64,000 nucleotides of DNA. It comes from CAIKMD01 sp963729935 (GTDB lineage: Bacteria > Pseudomonadota > Alphaproteobacteria > ATCC43930 > CGMCC-115725). Positions 6,766-15,051 of the stretch are shown here, piece by piece. Below the pieces are notes generated by a model. It saw nothing but the letters and a program-made list of their open reading frames with translations. It did no database searches and was not told the origin of the DNA. A program made the translations under genes and the position numbers. Each line of letters begins with the position of its first letter. The stretch's first letter is position 1. The DNA lies in contig CAVSPW010000002.1 in the NCBI GenBank assembly GCA_963729935.1, positions 1,240,001-1,304,000 of the forward strand. The letters are read 5' to 3'.

Positions 6766-8370
6766 ATGATGGCACAAGCAGCCCAGCAATTACGCGACGT
6801 CGAGATCCGCGCCGCGATCACGCCCGCCTACGCGAAGATCCTCACGCCCGAAGCGATCGAATTCGTCGTAACGCTCGAGCAAAAATTCGGCGCCGAGCGC
6901 CATCGCCTTCTCGCCGAACGCGCCGCGACGCAAGCAAAGCTCGATTCCGGCTGGCGCCCCGACTTCCCAAAGGAAACGAGCGCCATCCGCAACGCCGATT
7001 GGTCGGTTGCGCCCTTGCCCGAGGATTTGCTCGACCGCCGCGTCGAGATCACCGGCCCGACCGACCGCAAGATGGTGATCAACGCGCTTAATTCCGGCGC
7101 CAATGTCTTCATGGCGGATTTCGAGGATGCGAATACGCCGAGCTGGGATAATCTGATCGACGGCCAACTCAATCTTTACGACGCCGTCCGGCGCGCGATC
7201 ACCTTCGAAGACCCGGCGACGAGCCGCCATTACGAGCTGAAACCCAAGACCGCTGTTCTGCTCGTCCGGCCACGCGGCTGGCATCTGCCCGAAGCGCATG
7301 TGCTCGTCGGGGGCGCGCCCATGGCCGGAGCCTTCTTCGATTTCGGCCTCTATTTCTTCCACAACGCCAAGGAGCTCGTGGCGCGCGGCTCCGGCCCCTA
7401 TTTCTATCTGCCGAAAATCGAGAGCCGGCACGAAGCGAAATTGTGGAACGACGTCTTCGTCGAGAGCCAGCGCCTGCTCGGTCTGCCCCAGGGCACGATC
7501 AAGGCGACAGTGCTGATCGAGACGATCATGGCCGCCTTCGAGATGGACGAAATTCTCCATGCGCTCAAGGATCATTCGGCCGGCCTCAATTGCGGCCGCT
7601 GGGATTACATCTACAGCTTCATCAAGAAATTCAGCGAAGACCCCAAGGCGGTGATGCCCGATCGCGCGCAGGTGACCATGACGGCGCCCTTTCTGCGCGC
7701 CTACAGCCTCCACCTCATCAAGACCTGCCACCGCCGCAACGTCCATGCGATGGGCGGCATGGCGGCGCAAATTCCGATCCGCGACGATCCCGCGGCCAAC
7801 GAGGCGGCCATGGAGAAAGTCCGCGCCGACAAGTTGCGCGAAGCGAGCGACGGCCATGACGGCACCTGGGTCGCCCATCCCGGCCTCGTCGGCATCGCCA
7901 AGGAGATTTTCGACAGGGCGATGCCCGAACCGCATCAGATCGCGCGCAAGCGCCAGGATGTGAACATCGCTGGCGCCGATCTGCTGCAAGTGCCGCAAGG
8001 CACGATCACCGAGGCCGGGCTGCGGCAAAACCTCAATGTCGGAATCGGCTACCTCGAAGCCTGGCTGCGGGGAAGCGGCTGCGTGCCGCTTTATCACCTC
8101 ATGGAAGACGCCGCGACCGCCGAGATCAGCCGCGCGCAGGTCTGGCAGTGGGTTCGCCACGGCGCAAAGCTCGACGACGGGCGCGCGATCGATCTCGCGC
8201 TTTGCAACCGGCTGCTCGATGAGGAGTTGGCCAAGCTCAAGGCTGCCGCTGCAGCGGGCGACCGCTATGACGACGCGGCGCGGATCTTCCGCGATCTGAT
8301 CGCGGCCGAGCGCTTCCCGGAATTCCTGACGCTTCCTGCCTACGAGAAGCTCGTCGCCGAAGGAGCATGA
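6766..8370 (+). CDS. aceB: Malate synthase A
   Basis: 534 residues, the usual size of the A isoform (about 530, against about 720 for the G form). It condenses glyoxylate with acetyl-CoA to malate in the glyoxylate shunt. Diagnostic blocks are VFMADFEDANTPSW, RPRGWHLPEAHV, FYLPKIESRHEAKLW, ATVLIETIMAAFEMDEI, LNCGRWDYIYSFIKK and DGTWVAHPGLVGIAK. GGAGGT at 6755-6760 serves either ATG at 6766 or the adjacent ATG at 6769, the latter at better spacing. A tandem glycine riboswitch precedes it, implying that expression responds to glycine, which can be converted to glyoxylate. No isocitrate lyase proper is next to it; a PEP-mutase/ICL family gene lies far away at 59.5 kb. Confidence 0.95.
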   Translation: MMAQAAQQLRDVEIRAAITPAYAKILTPEAIEFVVTLEQKFGAERHRLLAERAATQAKLDSGWRPDFPKETSAIRNADWSVAPLPEDLLDRRVEITGPTDRKMVINALNSGANVFMADFEDANTPSWDNLIDGQLNLYDAVRRAITFEDPATSRHYELKPKTAVLLVRPRGWHLPEAHVLVGGAPMAGAFFDFGLYFFHNAKELVARGSGPYFYLPKIESRHEAKLWNDVFVESQRLLGLPQGTIKATVLIETIMAAFEMDEILHALKDHSAGLNCGRWDYIYSFIKKFSEDPKAVMPDRAQVTMTAPFLRAYSLHLIKTCHRRNVHAMGGMAAQIPIRDDPAANEAAMEKVRADKLREASDGHDGTWVAHPGLVGIAKEIFDRAMPEPHQIARKRQDVNIAGADLLQVPQGTITEAGLRQNLNVGIGYLEAWLRGSGCVPLYHLMEDAATAEISRAQVWQWVRHGAKLDDGRAIDLALCNRLLDEELAKLKAAAAAGDRYDDAARIFRDLIAAERFPEFLTLPAYEKLVAEGA

Positions 8371-8389
8371 CGACGCGCTCTTCAGCGGG

Positions 8390-9985
8390 TCACTTCACGC
8401 GCACGTAACGCAAGGGAAAGGCGCCATCCGGCTCTTGAACGAGCTCGACATTCTTGCGCGCGGCCCAGACGATCTGCTGTTGGTGCAGCGGGATATAAGC
8501 GATGTCGTCCCTGACCATCGCCAGCGCTTGGCCCAGAAGATCGAGCCGCCGGCTTTCGTCCGCTTCGCCGGCGATGCGCGTGATGAGGGCATCGAGCTTT
8601 GCGTTGGAATAGCCGCCAAAATTCGCGTCGCCCCGGTGCGCGTCTCTGTCGCGTGTTGCGGCCAAATTGACGAGCGCGTTGAACGCATCATAGGTCTCGG
8701 GCGCCCAGCCGAGGAGAAAGAAGTCGGCCGCATAATCGAATGTCAGGAGTTTCGCGAAGAACTTACCGCGTGACTCGGCATTGAGGTGGAGCTTGACGCC
8801 GATCTTTGCCAACATCGCCGCGACGGATGTGCAGATCGCCTCGTCGTTGACATAACGGTCATTGGGGCAGTCCATTCCGGCGGAAAACCCATGGGGATAG
8901 CCGGCCGCGGCCAGAAGCGCCTTTGCCGCGCCGGGATCATAAGCGAGGCGGTGGTTAAGCGCCGGATCGAAGCCGGTGACGCCCGGCCCCACCAGCAGGG
9001 CCGCGGGGGTGGCGAAGCCGCGCATGACTTTGGTCTTGATCGTGTTCTCGTCGATCGCCTGATAGAGGGCCTGACGTACGCGCCGATCTCGAAATGGATT
9101 GCGGCCCTTCACGTTGCTGTCGTTCAGCGTGTCGCTTGCAAAATCGAAAGCCAGAAAGATCGTGCGCAGCTCGGGCCCTTGCACGAGGCGCGCGCCGGAC
9201 GAGCGCGCGACGCGATCGGTCATCTGCGGGGGCACCGAATAGAGCATATCGACTTTTCCGGCGAGCAAGGCGGCGACCGCATCCCGGCCCGCCATCGGAC
9301 GGAAGACCACCCGATCGAGATCGTGCTCGGGGTGATCCCACCAATCTCGATTGGGCACGAGTACGGTTTCTTTGTCCGGCCGACGGGTTTCGACTTCGAA
9401 TGGGCCCGTGCCGTTGGCGTGATCGGTCGCGTAGTTCTCTTCGCCCTTGAGCGCGTCGGCCGGCTGCTCGGCGCCGTTCTCTGCGCACCACTTGGCGCTC
9501 ATGATGTCCCAGACCGCGAGCTCGCCGGGCAATAGGGGATCGGGGCCCTCGCTCAGGATGTCGATCGTGAAATCGTCGACCTTCGTCACGTCGCGGATAT
9601 GGGCGAGCGCGGCGGCAAGGTTGGAGCCGGGCCCGCGCACGCGTTGGAAAGAGAAGACCACATCATCGGCGGTAAAGGGCGTGCCGTCCTGGAAATGCAC
9701 TCCGGACCGAAGCACGAAGCGCCAGCGGTCCGGCGCCACCCGAAACCAACGCGAGGCGAGCGCGGGCTCGAGCCGAAGCCCCCTGCCGCGACGCACCAAC
9801 GGCTCGTAAATATTGGAGTCGAAGGAAAGCTGGAATCTCTCCTGCCGCGCGTATGGATCGAGCGAAAAGACGTCGTGATCGTTCGTCCAACGTAACGTGC
9901 TCGCGCCGGCCATGCCGGCCGTGCCGGTCAGGACGATGCCGGCAACGATGAACATCGCGGCAGCCGCCGACGGGATGCTTCGCAT
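8390..9985 (-). CDS. ABC transporter substrate-binding protein, family 5 (peptide/opine type)
   Basis: 531 residues. The N-terminus has a Sec signal (a hydrophobic run around MFIVAGIVLTGTAGMAGAS ending in an Ala-rich cleavage site). The mature protein begins LRWTNDHDVFSLDPYA, and typical family-5 blocks follow: LEPALASRWF, WRFVLRSGVHFQDGTPFTADDVVFSF, RRVRQALYQAID and WAPETYDAFNAL. It should bind peptides or similar solutes in the periplasm. ATG at 9985 was chosen for the signal peptide; the open codons upstream to 10129 have no coding character. No permease or ATPase gene adjoins it, so it is an orphan receptor in this window. It is convergent with aceB (19 bp apart) and divergent from the 134-residue gene. 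Confidence 0.88.
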   Translation of the reverse strand: MRSIPSAAAAMFIVAGIVLTGTAGMAGASTLRWTNDHDVFSLDPYARQERFQLSFDSNIYEPLVRRGRGLRLEPALASRWFRVAPDRWRFVLRSGVHFQDGTPFTADDVVFSFQRVRGPGSNLAAALAHIRDVTKVDDFTIDILSEGPDPLLPGELAVWDIMSAKWCAENGAEQPADALKGEENYATDHANGTGPFEVETRRPDKETVLVPNRDWWDHPEHDLDRVVFRPMAGRDAVAALLAGKVDMLYSVPPQMTDRVARSSGARLVQGPELRTIFLAFDFASDTLNDSNVKGRNPFRDRRVRQALYQAIDENTIKTKVMRGFATPAALLVGPGVTGFDPALNHRLAYDPGAAKALLAAAGYPHGFSAGMDCPNDRYVNDEAICTSVAAMLAKIGVKLHLNAESRGKFFAKLLTFDYAADFFLLGWAPETYDAFNALVNLAATRDRDAHRGDANFGGYSNAKLDALITRIAGEADESRRLDLLGQALAMVRDDIAYIPLHQQQIVWAARKNVELVQEPDGAFPLRYVRVK

Positions 9986-10107
9986 TCGACTGCCACCTTC
10001 ACCTGAACTTGTCCAGCAACCGAGCGGCGCCAGAGTTTGCCGGCCATCTTGCGGTGTCAACCGGTTTCGGCGAAAACGGGCTGGGGACGAGGACCGAGGG
10101 GATCGAC

Positions 10108-10512
10108 ATGGCCGTGATCTATGTGGCACGCAGCGCCAAGCTCGCCAAATGGGCGTCCGATGTCGGCTTGAGCAAGCATGTCTTTAAGGTCGGCGTGGCC
10201 GAGGAGCCGGTCAAAGATCTCGCGGCCGCCGGCTGGGCCGGCGAAACCGATTGGACGATCGTCAAGAAAGAGCCCGCCGAAGACCTCGATGAAGGGACGG
10301 TGATCGAGCGGTTGGCGCGCCGCGAAACCATGGTCGATCCGAAATATTATCCGCGCATCAAAGGGACGCTCGGCATCTTCAAGGTCGATCCCCACCACGT
10401 CGAAAGCCACATCATCGTCGGCCGCGCGCTCGAAGGCGGTGGCGAGCGCGCCGAGCTGAAGCTAAAACCTGCCGATTTCGCGTCCTATCTCCTCATGAAC
10501 GCGCGCCGCTGA
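10108..10512 (+). CDS. Conserved hypothetical protein, 134 residues
   Basis: ATG at 10108 follows GAGGGGATCGAC, a good ribosome site; the open frame reaches back to 10009 but reads as non-coding. The protein starts AVIYVARSAKLAKWASDVG, contains FKVGVAEEPVKDLAAAGWAG and ends LKLKPADFASYLLMNARR. The order of a tyrosine-containing first strand, a KVGVAEEP segment and a WTIVKK strand is loosely reminiscent of T5orf172/GIY-YIG folds, but key residues are not clear and I would not assign that. There is no signal peptide or membrane segment. The neighbours (an orphan binding protein and a hydrolase) give no hint. Confidence 0.6.
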   Translation: MAVIYVARSAKLAKWASDVGLSKHVFKVGVAEEPVKDLAAAGWAGETDWTIVKKEPAEDLDEGTVIERLARRETMVDPKYYPRIKGTLGIFKVDPHHVESHIIVGRALEGGGERAELKLKPADFASYLLMNARR

Positions 10513-10527
10513 GGCGAAGGCAGCGCG

Positions 10528-11319
10528 TCACGCACCGACATCGCGTGCCAGAAATTCGCGCAACAGCGCTGCGAAGGCCTCAGGCTGCTCCAGCGGCGCG
10601 ACATGGCCCGCCCCTTCGATTTCGACATAGCGCGCGCGCGGCATCAGCTTTGCCATCGCCTGCATGACCGGCCGCTGGCTCGACGCGTCGGCCGAGCCGC
10701 GCAACACCAATGCAGGCACATCGATCCGCGCGATGCGCGCGCCGTAATCGAGATCGCGAATCGCCTCCCAGCCCCAGGAGAAGACCACCGGATCATCCTC
10801 CAAGAGCCACGCGCGGCAGGCTTGCACTTCCGGCGGATCGAGCGCCAGGAAGGGCGCCGGAAACCATCGCGTCAGCGTCGATTCGAGCATCGCCGGCATG
10901 CCCTTGAGCGAATCCGCCGCGCGCTGCTCGACCGCTTTGCGGCTCTCGGGCGTCTGTGTGTAGCTCGTATCCGCCAGCACGATCCCGGCAAGCAATTCGG
11001 GTGCTGTCAAGGCAATCCCTTGCGCGACCATGCCGCCCAGCGAACAGCCGACGACAACGGCGCCCGCCGCGCGCTCCATGCGCAACAGCTCGATGGCGTC
11101 ATCGGCAAGATCATCGAGGCTGAAGCGCTGACTGGGTACGTCGCTCTCGCCATGTCCGCGAAAATCGACGGTGACGCAGCGATACCCGTCGACGAGGCGT
11201 TCGACCACGCCGTTCCAGAACTCGGCGCGCGTGCCGATCGGGTGCAGGAACATGACCACCCGGCCCGCCCCGCGCACGCGATAAGCCATCGAGAGCCCGT
11301 TCGACAGACGGAAATGCAT
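10528..11319 (-). CDS. Alpha/beta hydrolase, 3-oxoadipate enol-lactonase-like
   Basis: 263 residues with a standard alpha/beta-hydrolase core: oxyanion-hole strand VMFLHPIGTRAEFW, DFRGHGESD loop, nucleophile elbow VGCSLGGMVAQ, a late acid in LVLRGSADASS and the catalytic His in EGAGHVAPLEQPEAF. This order and spacing match PcaD-type enol-lactonases and related C-C or ester hydrolases. The annotated start is ATG at 11319, which gives the expected length; the open frame runs much further upstream through the amidase gene in another frame. It follows the amidase gene by 17 bp on the same strand and is probably its operon partner. The true substrate is unknown; a role in ring-cleavage product processing is inference. 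Confidence 0.8.
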   Translation of the reverse strand: MHFRLSNGLSMAYRVRGAGRVVMFLHPIGTRAEFWNGVVERLVDGYRCVTVDFRGHGESDVPSQRFSLDDLADDAIELLRMERAAGAVVVGCSLGGMVAQGIALTAPELLAGIVLADTSYTQTPESRKAVEQRAADSLKGMPAMLESTLTRWFPAPFLALDPPEVQACRAWLLEDDPVVFSWGWEAIRDLDYGARIARIDVPALVLRGSADASSQRPVMQAMAKLMPRARYVEIEGAGHVAPLEQPEAFAALLREFLARDVGA

Positions 11320-11336
11320 GTCCCCCTCCCGGCGCC

Positions 11337-12680
11337 CTATCCCGGCGCGAGCCGATCGCGAACCCAGCTTGCGGTCCCGACAAGCCCCGCATCGGCGTCG
11401 AGGAAGCCCAAAAGCTGCAGGCCCAGCGGCAATCCCTCGGCTTCGAGGACCGGCAAGGAGATCGCCGGCACCCCGAGACAGGACCCGGCAACGACGAAAA
11501 CCGGATCGCCCGTGCTCTCGAGCCCGAGCGGGGCCGGCCCGGTCGCCGACAAGGTCACCGCGGCATCGCATTCCGCCGCGAGCGCGGCGTAAACCGCGCG
11601 GATCTGAGTACGCTCGGCGAGGCGCTCGCGATATTGCGCCAAGGTCATGCGTTCGGCCTCGGCCACGCGGTCGAGGGCGAAACGCGTCAGTTTGGACGGA
11701 TCGCGCGCACGATAGGTGTTGATCGGCCAGCGCGACTCCCAGGTATTGACCTGTTGCGAGACCGGAAGCGCGCGCTCGAGCGCGGTCTCCGCGCGCGCGA
11801 CCGCGGCGTTGTCGTTGCGGCGCACAAGGGTGACGCCGGCCTGTCCCATTGCCTCGAGCGCGACAGCGAAAGCCGCCTTGGCGGCGGGCAAGGCCTTGGC
11901 CCAGCCCGGCGTCTCCAGCACCGCGAGGCGGCGCGGCTTCTGCGCCGGCGGCGGCAGGGCAGGGCCGATGAGGCCGGGATAGCCGGGGTCGCCGCCGGCG
12001 CGGTCGGCGATCTCGCGCAGCATCATCCAGGAATCTTCGATACTGGCCGCGAGCGCACCGTGGACGCTTTGGCTCAACGCATCGTGGCTTCCGCCGCGGT
12101 TGATAGCGCCGAGGCTCGGCTTGAAGCCGACACAGCCGCAAAAGCTCGCCGGCCGCAGAATCGAACCCAGAACCTGCGTGCCGAGCCCAGCCGCGACCAT
12201 GCCCGAGGCCGCCGCCGCCGCGGAACCGCTCGAGGAGCCGCCGGGCGTGCGCCGCAAATCCCACGGATTGCGCGTCGGACCCGGCGGGGCGGTGGCAAAC
12301 TCGGTCGTCACCGTCTTGCCCAGCACGACGGCGCCCGCCTCGCGCAAGGCCATGACCGAGGCCGCATCGCGGCCCGAGCGCCAGCCCTTGTAAAGCGCCG
12401 AGCCCATTTCCGTCGGCAGGTCGGCGGTCTCGATGATGTCCTTCACGCCGACCGGCATGCCATCGATCGGCGAGAGCGGCGTGCCTGCGCGCCAGCGCGC
12501 GGTCGAGCTTGCGGCCGCCGCGCGCGCACCCGCCGCATCGCAATGAACGAAAGCCAGCACCTGCGGCTCGATCTCGTCCAAAGTCGCCAGGCAGCGCTCA
12601 AGGAAGGCGCTGGGCGTGTCCTTGCCGGCCTTGAAATCGGCGACCGACGAGAAGAACGCGCGGAGAACGGGTCTGGACAT
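11337..12680 (-). CDS. Amidase signature family enzyme
   Basis: 447 residues, cytoplasmic. The Ser-cisSer-Lys triad is recognisable: Lys in GMPVGVKDI, the cis-Ser in TPGGSSSGSAAA, and the nucleophile Ser in LGSILRPASFCG. The usual GTxTGGS block reads GTQVLGS, so Thr-Gly is replaced by Val-Leu next to the nucleophile. The amidase signature family hydrolyses amides, aryl-acylamides or carbamates. ATG at 12680 has GGAGG eight bases upstream. The gene heads a two-gene unit with the alpha/beta hydrolase and is divergent from the cupin pair at 12850. Substrate not determinable. Confidence 0.87.
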   Translation of the reverse strand: MSRPVLRAFFSSVADFKAGKDTPSAFLERCLATLDEIEPQVLAFVHCDAAGARAAAASSTARWRAGTPLSPIDGMPVGVKDIIETADLPTEMGSALYKGWRSGRDAASVMALREAGAVVLGKTVTTEFATAPPGPTRNPWDLRRTPGGSSSGSAAAAASGMVAAGLGTQVLGSILRPASFCGCVGFKPSLGAINRGGSHDALSQSVHGALAASIEDSWMMLREIADRAGGDPGYPGLIGPALPPPAQKPRRLAVLETPGWAKALPAAKAAFAVALEAMGQAGVTLVRRNDNAAVARAETALERALPVSQQVNTWESRWPINTYRARDPSKLTRFALDRVAEAERMTLAQYRERLAERTQIRAVYAALAAECDAAVTLSATGPAPLGLESTGDPVFVVAGSCLGVPAISLPVLEAEGLPLGLQLLGFLDADAGLVGTASWVRDRLAPG

Positions 12681-12771
12681 CGTCAAAGCCTCCGGCCTCA
12701 CGATACCGCCAAACGCCGCGCGCAACATGTCTTTTTGCGCGGGAGCCGCGTCGGCGGGTTCCCCGAACTCA

Positions 12772-12800
12772 TTGTCAGTCTGCCGCCGCTTCTCTATTCT
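12772..12800 (+). promoter_or_regulatory. Candidate sigma-70 promoter for the cupin pair
   Basis: TTGTCA at 12772-12777 (five of six -35 bases) and TATTCT at 12795-12800 (four of six -10 bases) are separated by exactly 17 bases. The predicted start would give a leader of about 43 nt before ATG 12850. Consensus match only. Confidence 0.45.
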
Positions 12801-12849
12801 CGCGCGGCGATCCCTCGTACGACCAAGCAAAATGTTCCAGGGAGCCCGA

Positions 12850-13440
12850 ATGCCGACCGATTTGTACGACCGCAAGCCGCCCGGACCGGGCCACAATCAA
12901 CCCGAGGAAGAAAAGCCGGTCGTGTGGGAGCGGTGGGACAAGAAGCGCATCTTCGTGCGCGAGCTCGCCGGTACCTACAGTCATCTCTACAAGCAACTGC
13001 TCGATCAGCCGCGCGTTTATTCGTCGCGCAACCTGCCCTGGAAGGGCGGACCGCAGCAATACGGCAAGCAGGTGATCAACCCTCAGCACGCAATGGTCGC
13101 ACAATCGATCGAGACGCACATCGAAGCCTATGGGCCCGGCGCCTACGGGCAAAAGCACGGGCACATGAACAGCGCCGTCTTCTACGTGCTCAAAGGACGC
13201 GGCCACGACGTCCATGACGGCCGCCGCATCGACTGGAAGGCCGGCGACGTGATGATCGTCGAGAATGGCTGCGTCCATCAGCACTTCAACGACGATCCCG
13301 ACAACGAGGCGATCCTTCTGGTGATGAAGGCGAAGCCGCTCTTCCTCTTCATGCACCTGCTGTTTCAGAAGATCGTCTCCTATCCGCCCAACGAGAAGCC
13401 CAAGGGCCACGAAGACTGGACGCCGCCCAAGGATCTGTGA
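12850..13440 (+). CDS. Cupin-domain protein (first of a pair)
   Basis: 196 residues. The N-terminal third is polar (MPTDLYDRKPPGPGHNQPEE) and precedes a single cupin barrel: motif 1 in GQKHGHMNSAVFYVLKGRG, with two His, and motif 2 in GDVMIVENGCVHQHFNDD, with two further His. It probably binds a divalent metal. ATG at 12850 lies eight bases after GGGAG; an alternative ATG at 12832 lacks a site. The stop is close to the start of the next cupin gene (start at 13452), so the two are translated together. Such cupin pairs occur beside aromatic-acid genes, but no substrate can be named. Confidence 0.8.
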   Translation: MPTDLYDRKPPGPGHNQPEEEKPVVWERWDKKRIFVRELAGTYSHLYKQLLDQPRVYSSRNLPWKGGPQQYGKQVINPQHAMVAQSIETHIEAYGPGAYGQKHGHMNSAVFYVLKGRGHDVHDGRRIDWKAGDVMIVENGCVHQHFNDDPDNEAILLVMKAKPLFLFMHLLFQKIVSYPPNEKPKGHEDWTPPKDL

Positions 13441-13451
13441 GGAAACCGCCG

Positions 13452-14000
13452 ATGAAAGCTCCCGAAGAACGCGACGTCGCGCATGAAGGCGCGGCCAGCT
13501 GCAACTTCCGCGCCGATGCGATCGCGCAATCGGCCGCATTCCGCAGCCTCTACGAGTTGCTCAAGAACGTCGTCCGTGCCGAGGAGATGCCCTTCGAGCG
13601 CTCGCCGGACGGGCTCTTGAAGCATCTCTGCCACGAGAAGCTCGGCACGCGCGAGTGCTGCATCGAGGCTTACATGCAGTTTCTACCCGGCGGCGGGAAG
13701 TCGGGCCGTCACCGCCATATGTGGGAGGAAGTGGTTTTCGTCGCCGAGGGATCGGGCTACGACCTCCATTGGGACCTCAAATTCGATTGCCTCGATGCGT
13801 TCAAATGGGATTGGGAGGCCGAGCCCAAGCGCTTCGAATGGGCGCGCGGCGATTTCATCTACATCCCGCCCTTCACCGCGCATCAGCATTTCAACGCCGA
13901 TCCCGTTCAGGAGGCGCGGCTCATCGTCATCAGCAACCGGATCGTGCGCGAGATGGGTTTCGACTGGCTCGATCAGCTCGAAAGCGCGCCCGGCTTCTAG
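13452..14000 (+). CDS. Cupin-domain protein (second of a pair)
   Basis: 182 residues. The cupin motifs are GRHRHMWEEVVFVAEGSGYD and GDFIYIPPFTAHQHFNAD, both with the expected His residues. Between them is a longer insertion (WDLKFDCLDAFKWDWEAEPKR) than in the upstream partner, which it otherwise resembles. ATG at 13452 has GAGGAAA eight bases upstream; a GTG at 13437 overlapping the previous stop is the alternative. It is followed after 10 bp by a signal-peptide binding protein gene, so cupin, cupin and receptor form one transcript. Function unknown beyond probable metal binding. Confidence 0.8.
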   Translation: MKAPEERDVAHEGAASCNFRADAIAQSAAFRSLYELLKNVVRAEEMPFERSPDGLLKHLCHEKLGTRECCIEAYMQFLPGGGKSGRHRHMWEEVVFVAEGSGYDLHWDLKFDCLDAFKWDWEAEPKRFEWARGDFIYIPPFTAHQHFNADPVQEARLIVISNRIVREMGFDWLDQLESAPGF

Positions 14001-14010
14001 GAGAGCGCCG

Positions 14011-15042
14011 ATGAAGTCATGGATCTATGCCGGGCTTTTCGTCGCCGCGATGGGCGCGGCCGCGCCGCGCGACGCCGCGGCCGCCGACGTCGCCGGGTTC
14101 TACAAGGGGCGCACCGTCACCATCGATATCGGGTACAGCGCCGGCGGCGGTTACGACATCTATGCCCGCGTCTTGGCACGGCATCTGGGCGATCACATTC
14201 CCGGCAATCCGAGCGTCATCCCCCAGAACATGCCCGGCGCCGGGAGCCTCAAAGCGGTCAATTATCTCTACAATATCGCGCCCAAAGACGGGACCGTGAT
14301 CGCGACCTTCGCGCGCGGCATGGCGATGCAGCCGCTCTTCGACAAGCAGGGCATCGAGTTCGACGCGCAAAAGCTCACTTGGATCGGCAGCATCACCAAC
14401 GAGGTCAGCGTCTGCGCGTTTCGCAGCGATTCTGGCATCGCGACTTGGCATGACATGCTGACCAAGCGTTACACCGTCGGCGGCACGGGTTCGGGTTCCG
14501 ACACCGATGTCTTCCCGAATGTGTTGCGCAACCTGTTCCATATGAACATGCAGCTCGTCACCGGCTACCCCGGCGGCGAGGATATCGTGCTGGCGCTGGA
14601 ACGCGGCGAGGTCAACGGCCGCTGCGGCTGGTCATGGTCGAGCCTCGTCAGCCGCAACCGCGCGCTCTATGACGAGAAAAAGATCGTCGTGCCGGTTCAA
14701 TTGTCGCTGCAAAAGCATGAGGATCTCCCCAACGTGCCCCTGGTGATGGATCTGACCACGGATCCGCGCGTGCACGCGGCGCTCAAGCTCATCTTCGGTC
14801 GCCAGACCATGGCGCGGCCCTATGCCGCGCCGCCGGGCCTGCCCGCGGACCGGCGCGATGCCTTGCGCGCGGCCTTCGATGCGACGATGAAAGACCCCGC
14901 TTTCCTTGCCGAGGCGAAGCAGACCGCTCTCGAAGTGCAGCCGGTCTCGGGCGCCCAGGTCCAGACGCTCATCGAAGAAGTCTACCAATCGCCGCCGGAT
15001 GTGGTGAAACTGGCGGCCGACGCCGTCAAGAGCGCGAAATGA
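14011..15042 (+). CDS. Tripartite tricarboxylate transporter-type (Bug/TctC-like) binding protein
   Basis: 343 residues with an N-terminal Sec signal (MKSWIYAGLFVAAMGAAAPR to the AAAAD cleavage region). The mature start ADVAGFYKGRTVTIDIGYSA, followed by GGGYDIYARVLARHLGDHIP and NMPGAGSLKAVNYLYN, is characteristic of Bug/TctC periplasmic receptors, which hold carboxylates for TctAB permeases. The Cys-containing VCAFRSDSGI and GGTGSGSDT segments also fit. ATG at 14011 follows GGAGAGCGCCG. There are no tctA/tctB genes nearby, so it must share a distant permease or act in sensing. It belongs to the cupin-pair transcript, which suggests those cupins act on the same carboxylated ligand (inference). 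Confidence 0.85.
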   Translation: MKSWIYAGLFVAAMGAAAPRDAAAADVAGFYKGRTVTIDIGYSAGGGYDIYARVLARHLGDHIPGNPSVIPQNMPGAGSLKAVNYLYNIAPKDGTVIATFARGMAMQPLFDKQGIEFDAQKLTWIGSITNEVSVCAFRSDSGIATWHDMLTKRYTVGGTGSGSDTDVFPNVLRNLFHMNMQLVTGYPGGEDIVLALERGEVNGRCGWSWSSLVSRNRALYDEKKIVVPVQLSLQKHEDLPNVPLVMDLTTDPRVHAALKLIFGRQTMARPYAAPPGLPADRRDALRAAFDATMKDPAFLAEAKQTALEVQPVSGAQVQTLIEEVYQSPPDVVKLAADAVKSAK

Positions 15043-15051
15043 CGCGCCGCG

